Origin: Antennarius striatus
Lineage: Eukaryota > Chordata > Actinopteri > Lophiiformes > Antennariidae
NCBI RefSeq assembly: GCF_040054535.1
Contig: NC_090783.1
Location: forward strand, 4,469,501 to 4,533,500
Length of the DNA stretch: 64,000 nucleotides
Reading direction: 5' to 3'
Position numbers and translations under genes: made by a program. The number at the start of each line of letters is the position of its first letter. Positions within the stretch are counted from its first letter, which is position 1. Shown piece by piece: positions 53,301-63,431 of this stretch. The notes under the pieces were generated by a model that did not search any database, had not been told where the DNA came from, and saw only the letters and a program-made list of their open reading frames with translations.

Positions 53301-55305
53301 CACTGTCATCGAGCTCACGGTTGACAAGCTGGCCCAGAAGACTCCTGACTCTGCATCTAGTTCAACCGTCACCTCCGGCCCACTGGAGGCTGCTGATGAA
53401 AGCGGAGCGGCATCCATCACCGTGGCCAACATCCTGGCCGGGGTCGAAGAAGAAGAGCAGAAGTTGGATGTCTCAAGTGAGGAAAAAGTGACTGAAGCTG
53501 CTGTGATTCCTAAAAGCGACGAGGAGGACCAGACCAAAGAGACCAACGACCAGAAACCATCGATCGAGGCTTCCAATGAAGAGCACGCTGATAATCTACA
53601 GGGATCAATAAGTGAACAGGTTGAGGATGAACCCAGAGAAACAGCGGAAGTGATGGGAGACTCTAGTACAACACCTGTGAGTGATGATACTGCAATATCT
53701 GTAACGGATGATGAAAGACCAGAGAGCGAAGCAAAGAAAGATGAATCATCGAATTCCATGACGGATGACTCTTTGAATGAAGCGGGTTCAGAACTGCCAG
53801 GGGTGTCAGAACAAGAAGATAAGACTCGGGGCCAAATGTCCCCTGAGACTGCAGCCGGTCTGGACAATAGTTTGGTGGGCGGGGCCTCCGTCTTCAACGA
53901 AGACCTGGTGGACGTTTCGTCTGTTAGCGACCTGATTCACCCTAGTGACGGCGACGATAGCCGAGAGTCCTCTTACTTTTCTGCTGCGGCTGGAGAAGAA
54001 GCAGGTGCGGTTAAAACGGGAGAAGATAAAAATAAAGATGATGAAGGTGAGCTAAATGTTCAGGAAGGACTTGAAGACAAAGTAGATGAAGCAAAAGAAG
54101 GATTGGAAGAAGTAAAAGTACAACAAATAACTGAGGAGAGTGAAAGTGAAGGGAAACAGGAGGCGGACAGTCTGACTCCTGAACAAAGTGTGACAGAACC
54201 GCCCAAAGAAAATGTCAGCGACGAACAGTCGCTGACACCTGCAGACCAGCAGCCGTCAGATACACCCCAGGAGGTTCCAGGAGCAGCTTCAGAGACCACC
54301 ACCACCACAGAAGAGGAGAACCTGTCCAGTCCCTCAGACGGCAGCACTGCAGACAAGACCAAAGAGATAAAAATAGCCAAACTGGACGTGTCCAATGTGG
54401 CCTTAGATACCGACAGACTGGAATTGAAGGGCGCTTCTGCAACAGTATGCACCCTTTTCTTTTCCTGTCTCCTCTTTCTTTTAATCTTTCACAGAATTCC
54501 GTTTATAGAATTTGATGAGTTTCAGTTGTAAAACTTTATGTTGAAGCTAACTGCATATTCTTGGTGTGTCTTTTATAGGAAACATCCCAAGCAGCAGCAG
54601 CAGCAGGGGGGCCCTCTGATCAGAAGAGAGACAGCAGCACTTCGGCCCCTCGTTCCACCATGTTTCGTATCCCAGAGTTCCGCTGGTCACACATGCACCA
54701 ACGTCTCCTCACTGATCTGCTCTTCTCTATTGAGACAGACATCCAGATGTGGAGGAGGTGGGCTCCAGTCAGCTGTTTCTGACTTTAGATAATGCTGGGG
54801 CTAACCGTTATTTTTGTAATTGATTGAGTTTATTGGCTTCCAATCCTCTGAGGAGCAGACAGAAGAAATCATTTCACACACTTTCTCTTCCTCCTTTCAC
54901 CTGCTCAGAGTCCTGCACAAATCTTTCCATTAATGATTGTATTCTAGATTTTTGCTTGTTGATATAAAGCATTTTTTGAAGCCTCAAACTTACTCTACCT
55001 ATCTCAAAACGAGAGTTGGTCTCTGGATGACATCAATCCTGATGGTTTCCTGCTTTGGTGCTTTAACACACAAATGTTGTTCTTCATTCTCTGCCTCTCA
55101 GTCACTCCACCAAGACAATCTTGGACTTTGTGAACAGCAGTGAGAACGTCGTGTTCGTCCACAACAGCATACACCTCATCTCCCAGGTGGTGGACAACCT
55201 CATCATGGCGTGTGGAGGCATTTTACCTCTGCTCTCTGCCGCCACCTCATCCTCTGTGAGTTTCCCGTTGTATGTTTGTGTTTAGTGACTTAACTGAGGC
55301 TTCCA

Positions 55306-55365
<60 letters not shown>

Positions 55366-58300
55366 AGGGATGGCTCTGGTTATTCATCCACATTGACCTT
55401 TCCCAATCGTATTAGACTACAGTCAACTGCTTCCTAACATTGTTAGTTTTGATTTTGTGCTGTCTTATCTTCCAGGCCTGTCTGAGAAACAGGTTGATGC
55501 TTGTTTCTATTAGAAACCAATTATATTTAGTTGTGTGTGACATGTGACCATGATTTCAAACTGGAAATAAAATTCTCCACTGTTTTTTTCACCATTGCTG
55601 CCACATGAAATTACATGACATTTTACTTATTGACGGGTTATTTAATTAACATAAAAACTAAAAGGGAGTTTAGATTATTCATCATTAACATCTGTGTGAA
55701 TTTCTCTTTCCCTGCCAGCACGAACTGGAGAACATCGAACCCTCCCAAGGTTTGACAGTGGAGGCTTCAGTCACGTTCTTGCAGCGCCTCATCAACCTTG
55801 TGGACGTTCTGATCTTCGCCAGCTCCCTCAACTTCACTGAGCTGGAAGCTGAGAAAAACATGTCAAGCGGGGGCGTCCTGCGACAGTGTCTCCGTCTCGG
55901 TACGTGTCGTCACGTTTTACCCCTTGTTTTCCGCAGATTTCTTATTCCTAAATCTGCCAAGTTGTTTTTAATGTCACATTTGGTGTCCCATATTTATGTC
56001 TTTCGAGCTTGTTTTTTTTTTTAAGCTGCCTTTTTTACCGATCCCTCTGTTGTGGACTGTTCCCCCTCATATCATCCGGTGGTAGCCTCTTGTGTTAGCC
56101 TCACTCACGGCTCCTTTGTGACCCTCCCTTCTGTATTCTCTTTTTTCCCCTTGCCGTTTTCCTCTCCATCTCCTGCTGCTGCTTTCTATCCCTCGCCTTT
56201 TTCACTCTGCTCATATCAGCTCTCTCTTATCTTGTTATTATAACCCCCACTGCATGGCAACACTCTAAAATGGCTGCTATCATGATATAGTGAGTTCTCC
56301 ATAATGGCCTTGGCTGTACTGTACTGCAGCGTAGCCCGAGGCCTTTTTCTGCCTTCTGTTCCAGGCTATTACAGTCTCCTCTGACAGCATCAAAAGCCAA
56401 GTCCCGCTCCAGCTGAATAAAAGATCGTGAAATTCTTACATTATTCATTTTATGTTGCGTGTCTTTTCAGGAAATACAGATTGTATACACGCTCAGATTG
56501 CAAGTGGTGAAATACTTTTTATGGAGACTTAATTATATGTGTGTGCATGTATTATAATGTATCTGTAGTGTTACAAATGCCGGTGTTGGATTCAGCTTTT
56601 AGACTCTCATTAGCATGAAGGTTACCAAAAAAAAAAAAAAAAAAGAAGACTTGTCACACAAAGAGCACTTTGCTCAGATATTATCCATCTCGCTCTGCTG
56701 CATTTGGGGTTCTGGTAGCGATACCGCTGAACCACAGGTCCAGTTTTAGAAAGCAGCCGTTATGAAATGAATATTTGATGAGGTATGTGCTCCCCATTGC
56801 TGGCACCTAATCTGATTTTGTAAGACTGTAACAAGGTTTTAGCATCCCCACCCCTCCTGGCCCCTCTTTTTTTTTTTTTTTTTTATAAACGGCCGTATGA
56901 ACGAGTAGTCCTAATGGAAAAAGCGAGCCCATTTCCAGACGGAATAATTCCCTTCTTCGTAATCTAAATGGCTCAGAGTTAACATTTGTCAGTTGTCAAG
57001 TACAGAGCAGTGGGGGTTGGGAGGGTCTCCAACCGAGGGGCCAAACTGCATATTGCATTATAAATTGTAAGCGCCAGTTTTGAATGTGCCGAAAGTCGTT
57101 GGATCCCGAGATTTTTTTTTTTTTTGTGACAAAGGATGTCCGTTCCTGCCCACTCAGCATGTACTCGCCCTGCGGTGTCATTTGTTATGGGAGCGGCTCA
57201 CAGTGGATGTGATTCAAGAGCACACCCTTGCACTATTACCTTGGGAGGAGAGGTGGAGCAGGGAAGAGTGAACGATGCTGCCAGAGTTGGCCAGAACCCT
57301 GACCTTGTCACGGCCCCACTTTTTCTCCTTTGCTTTTGTCTTTTTTAGTCGTTCCTGTTGTTTTTTTATTTTACGATCTACATTTCTCGTCTTTTCTTGG
57401 CGTATCTGTCTAAAAACTTGTGTAATGATTGTGCATATTTCTCTGTAAATGACTTTATTTACATGATGTCACATAATAGCCCTTTTTAAATCTCTTCCCA
57501 GTGTGTGCTATGGCAGTGAGAAATTGTCTGGAGTGTCAGCAAGCCCAATTTAGGCATGTTACAGAAGGCTCATCCAGCAGCTCTGCGCTTGGAGCATCCA
57601 AGTCTACATCTGCACAGGCAAGTAACTCAAATCATCTCACTTTTATTATCATTTTACAGGCTTCCTTTGGTCTTTTATTTTGTACAGGTCACCTTTTTTC
57701 CACACATGAAAATCCTTCCGTTGCTTTATTCCCCTCCTCTGCTTTGTCCTTTGTCCTGTTCGCCAGCGGCAGCCAACTGTTATTGCATTAACTCATATCT
57801 TATTACATTACCACACTGGTTGCTATTTGTGACACAAGCCAAGGCCTTTTGTCATTGCACCTTTGATTCGATACAGTGTCTTCCAGTAAAGTTGTGTTAT
57901 TCTTCCCTGAACCGGGTGTTAAAGCTCATTTATAATGCAGCAGCTCCATAGAAAAGCCATTAGGTTAAGGATGTGATCCCAGGATGGATGTCTTCCCCAA
58001 GCTGTGAAACCTTACCCTTCTCCATGGAGTGTACATAGATTAATAAGAATCCTGATTTGTATGACAATACATGTGCTTTTTGCACATCACTTGGCAATAC
58101 AGCGCAATGCAATTCATGTCGTAATGGTTTGAATTTCACGCATGCATGCAGAGTCCGGTTGATGCAGTGACGGGTGGAATGTCTCCAGTCAGAGACTTGG
58201 ACCGGCTCCTTCAGGACATGGACATTAACCGACTCAGAGCTGTCGTCTTTAGAGACATTGTGAGTCAGACAGAAAACACATCCCTGTAACAAGCATCAAC

Positions 58301-61300
58301 ACACATTAGAATTGCTAGGCTGAAAAACAAAAGAAACCCACACACACGCAAACAGGCGTGGATTGTTTAGTGTGTGTTCTTTCTTTCAGGAGGACAGTAA
58401 GCAGGCTCAGTTTCTGGCTCTTGCCGTTGTCTACTTCATCTCTGTCCTCATGGTGTCCAAGTACCGCGACATCCTGGAGCCTCACAACGACAAGAAACGC
58501 CCTCAGCGATCACAGTCTACCAGGAGCACAGGTACACAACTACCAGAAAGAGGAGCGCGCACTGAAAATAACCTCTGCGTTGAAAGATCGTGTTGCCGTA
58601 CTGTAACATAATAGTAATAGGTTTTGACCCCTAAATTCAATGCCTTGTGAAGAACACAAGCTCTTGTCATCATGTCACTCCTTTCCACAACGTATCCCTT
58701 CTCAAGGTACTTCATTTGACTAGTGTTTAGTATCTGTAGAGCCACATGTGTCAAACTCAAGGCCCAGGGGCCAAATGCAGCCCACCGCATCATTTTATGT
58801 GGCCCGTGAGAGCATAAAAGGTCAGAGTGTCTAAAAATAAGTAGGTCAAAAGTGCTTTAAACAAAAACTACCTTTCCCACAATGCAGTAATTCAGCCTTT
58901 TTTTTTTAACTTTGACAAAAACGTTTTGAACAAAGTTAATGTCCTAACTCGTGTTTGATGGTATTTTTCTTTATTCACTTGAATAATTTGATTCTTGATT
59001 CATGGAATTCTGTGGGTTTCATAACCCGACAAATGAAAAGGATTTTTGTTATAACATAGTAACAAGCAAACTTTTTTTTTCTGCAACTGTAATGATGGTA
59101 ACTTGAATAAGTAATTTCAGAGTTATTGTATATTAAAGATACGTTTATTTTACTGTACATTACACTGAGTTACATCTAGCTACATTTATAAGTTAAATCT
59201 GGCCCTTAGAGGACAGCCACTATGCTGATGTGGCCCTAGGTGAAAATGAGAGTATCACAACCCACAGCCTTAAACTATTTAAAGAGAAAGATAATTTTTG
59301 TCTTGTTATTTTTCACTTTCTTGAGTGTTAAAAAGTCTCAAAGACACATTTCTTGATTATTATTTCAATCTATAGATAGCGGTGCCAATTCTGGAGGACT
59401 AGAAGTGGAGAATGGCGTCTCTCTCCGGCGGTTTGATTCCGGCATCGGCGATGAACACACCTCAGGCGGCGCGAGCGAGGCTGACCTGTCGTCCTCTGGC
59501 GTGACTCACGGCCCGGACGCCATCTCGGAGGCCTTGTCTACGCTGTCATCTGAGGTCAAACCATCGCTGCCCGCTGATTCAAAGGGCAAGAATGTGAAGG
59601 ATATCCTGCGCAGCTTAGTGAGCGCTCCGGCTGAAGATGTCATGGTGGACCCAAGCCTGCTGCCGCCATCATTTTTAGGCGACATGACCAGAGAATCTTC
59701 GCTGCAGTTCCGCTCATTTGATAGGTGAGTGCTCGGGTTCAAACATGGCATGACACACACACACACACACACACCCATACTATTCAGAAAAAACCCCAAT
59801 TTTTCTACCTTGAAATGCAAGAATCTGAACTAAAATGCTCCAGTGTTGACATGGATGCGTCCTTGACAGCTTCATCAGTTTCTCAAGAGCCCATATGGTG
59901 TGTGTATGCCGGTAAATCTCAAGCCTCATGGAATTCTAGATTATTTATCTCAGCATAACTGCAGGGGTCTTTTCAGAGTCAGACCTTGAAGACGTCTCCC
60001 GGTGTTGTCAGAGGAGACTTAGGTGAATCTCGGAAAACATTTTGTAACATACCTTTTTCGAACCGAGGAATCTTGGTTTCAAACTCTTTCACCCTTATGC
60101 TTTTTGTTCTGTCTTTTGGTTGTCAGTGCAGGCGCTCCACCCGAGCAAACCGTCTTACAAAGAAACCTGTCTTAAGGACAACAGCAGTCAAGTCTGGGAT
60201 GAAGAGACAGAGAGAACAAACTGGCAGGAAGCTGTTTCTTTTTACCGTCTCACTGATATTTAACGACTTTCGTTTTTATCTCTCCTGCTGCTCGTCTCTC
60301 GCTGTCTAATGTTCAAAGCGATACACCCCCCCCCCTCTTTTGGGCATAAAAGCTGTATAATTTGCATTACCCCTGGAGGTGCAGGGGTGAACAGTTAGGA
60401 GTGAGGCTTCAAAAGCAGAGCCGTGTTCTGAAGCCACAGACGGGTCCAGGTGAGAGAGGATGGCCACCGGTCTGGTTTGCATTTGGAGAGTCGACTCTCA
60501 GACGTTCACAAACGGCAGAGGGAGGGGGGTGAGGGGTGGTAGGGACTGAAAGAGAGAGCGTGAGGGAAGGGGGGGAGAAAAGTCTCGTAGGGGGTGATGT
60601 CAAGTCAAGGTTCTCATGTACTGAAAAAAACATTTCTCGTTTCTCTGTCTCGCTAACATAGTCGGCCTGCTTACCCCCAACTGGGGGGAATTCCACGGCA
60701 TCTCTGTGATCGCGTGTCTTTATCTGAGGAATGCTTTGTCAGGTCTCAGGGCGCTCCTCATATCAGGGGGATTAGACTGGCTCCTGTCCGCTGAGCATAC
60801 TCAGTAGGAAGAGAGGACGTCAGGAGAGCTGGAGAACATAGACTAACAGCTCACTCGCAGCCTACGGGAGCCTCTTCAGGCTTGGCATGCCGGCACAGAT
60901 GCAAAAACTAACCCCGATCCCTTTTAAGAGGAAGTAAAGCTGCTTTGATGCTTCGCTCTTCACATGTTGTTGGGCTGCAAGATATGTTTTTTATTCTCCT
61001 TTAAAGCATGCAGCTGGCGATGCTGTATTCATTTGTTATTTATCACGAATCCCACGAGAGACGACACCACAAGCAGTAACGCATTTGTCTTTTTTTTTTT
61101 TTTTACTGTGTTTTCCCTTCATAAGAGTTTCAAATGCATATTTGAAAAAAACAAAAACAAATAATGGCTCCAGTGGTGAAAGTAAATATGCATACATTTG
61201 GGTACTGTAGGTTTTTCCATACTTTGAATATTTCATATGCAGAAGAGCTTGACTTTGATTAATCTAGTGTTACTGCTAGATACGAGTGTCATGATCCATC

Positions 61301-63397
61301 TCCAGCTTTGTGCCTCTTCCAGTTCGATGTGACGACAGTAATGTAAAACGGATGGCGTGAACTCACATCGCTACCTAAACGCCAGCAGCACAACTCGATG
61401 CTTGTTTACATCACAGTTTATCTCAGCGTATCGGATTGTGATGATTTACACTAAAATACAGCTTCAACGGGTACAAATTCAAATTTAAAATTATCATTTG
61501 AGTTCATTTGTGGAGATGGATTACATCCCGCAAAGCGGCGATGTTTTGTAATTGTCAGTGTTGGTGTGTTTGTCCGTCTGTCCACCAAATATCTTCACGA
61601 CCGTTGCAGATAGAAAGATGAAAGAAAAAGCACATTACTCGGGCAGCAAAGGGGATGAAAATGAGATGTTGACCTTGACTTTGAGAAAACAGTCAAGATC
61701 AAATTTAAACTTTTCTACATTTTTTTTTTTGCACATATCTCAAGAACCGGATAAAATATAAAGACGAAACAAAAGGCGTTATATTCAGGGAGGCAAGGGG
61801 ATGAAAATTAGATGAAAACCTTGACCTTGAAAAACTAGGTCAAGGTAAAATTTTCACCAAATTTGATACCTTTTTAGGTACCCATCTTTGAAACCTGATG
61901 AGATATAATAACAAAACAGAAAGCGACATTTTCAGGAAGCCAGGGGAACAAAGATGTGATGATGACTTTCACTTTTTGAAAACTAGGTCAATGTCAACTC
62001 ACCACTTTTGTACGTTTTAGGGTGCAAAAAGGGTAAAATTTTTGATTTTGCAGTCTGACTGCCTTGATGTAGATTTCAACTCTCAACAAATCCTTTTCCT
62101 CTCAGGCCTCATTTCCAGGGTGACAACAGTCTGTCATCCTTACCCATAGTAAGTCCACCTATGTATGTGGACTCGGTCTGTGTTTATTATCTTGATTTAA
62201 TGACTCTTATCATTGTTTAGCATCTCCCACTAACCAGGAAGCCTCCCAGCAACACCAGTACAAGCCACAGCTGACATTCTACACTGACATCTCCTGCCAA
62301 AACATGGCAACTTTTGTCTTATCCCCGGGGCTTGGATTTACGAGACCGAAGTATGGAAGAAGCTGGGATCTCCCAGATAAAAACTGTGGGTTGGTCAGGG
62401 GGTGAAGTATTCCTACTGATTTATTTACTAGTGGAGACCTGCTAGATTTCTCCCATCCATTTCTCAGCCATGCCCCTGTTATGACAGCCAGTCTGCAAAT
62501 ATTTGCTGACACTAACCAGAGCTAAACAGTGTCATTGTGCAAGCTGGTGATTTAGATTCAGAAAGTGTGTGTGTTAGACATTGGGATATACATGGTGCAG
62601 TTGTTTGCATTCCTAGCAGCAGACTCTGCATGCATGTGAGAGTTTATGTACAGATGAGTTTTGTTGATGTTGAAGTGTTGTTAATGTACTTCTTAGGAAG
62701 AGGGAAAGCATCACAGACACACAAACAGAAGTTAGAAAGTGAGCAATTTTCTTGCTTTTTGAAATTTAATTGAGTTTGAGGTACTGTATGTTTACGCAGG
62801 CTTACATTTTTGTGTTGCATGTGGCACAATCACACAAGTAATACTGCATCAGGTCTTTTGTAACCTGCTGCTGGTGATTCTAAAAATACACAGGGAAGTG
62901 CTGGTGATGCCTGAGCTAAATTGTGCACTTTTGGTACTTGAATTTAGAGAAGAGGCTGCATTATGGAAGTTATGTGAATGAACAAGTGGTGCAAACATCG
63001 TACTTATGTGCAAAGCAATATCCATGTGCACTAAATTGCAAACACACACATGCCCCATGCATTAATCGAGGTGAAACTCCCATGAGAGTCGTCGTTAACC
63101 AGTCACACTGCGGGAGACTCACCTGGTGTGGGCTTTAGGGTTATAATAGTAGTGAAGTTTTGTTGAATTAAGAACATTCACACTTAACAGGTTGGAATAA
63201 AATTACGATGAAAGAGGAGATCGACTGGGCGATATGTTTGACTTCTGCACAGGTGGAGGAGAGTTCTTTTTCCACATGGACACACACTGATGTGACCTGG
63301 ATCATCCTCACACGTGTTTTACCTGAAATAGCAGAGATTACTGGAATCACAGTGTTTACTGCACCTTGCAGTTTAAAGCCTTTAAATAATTCAGGCC

Positions 63398-63431
<34 letters not shown>

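Noticed and set aside
53178..53897. 239-residue minus-strand open frame over lrba exon 22
   Set aside because: It is antisense to a coding exon with strong homology at both ends. Ser-rich, repetitive composition is what the reverse of an acidic Glu/Ser-rich exon gives.
60126..60309. Possible lrba exon after a TGCAG acceptor (frame starting [12 protein letters not shown])
   Set aside because: No donor ends the frame before its stop, the alternative acceptor 6 bases earlier hits a stop after 16 codons, and the sequence does not resemble LRBA.
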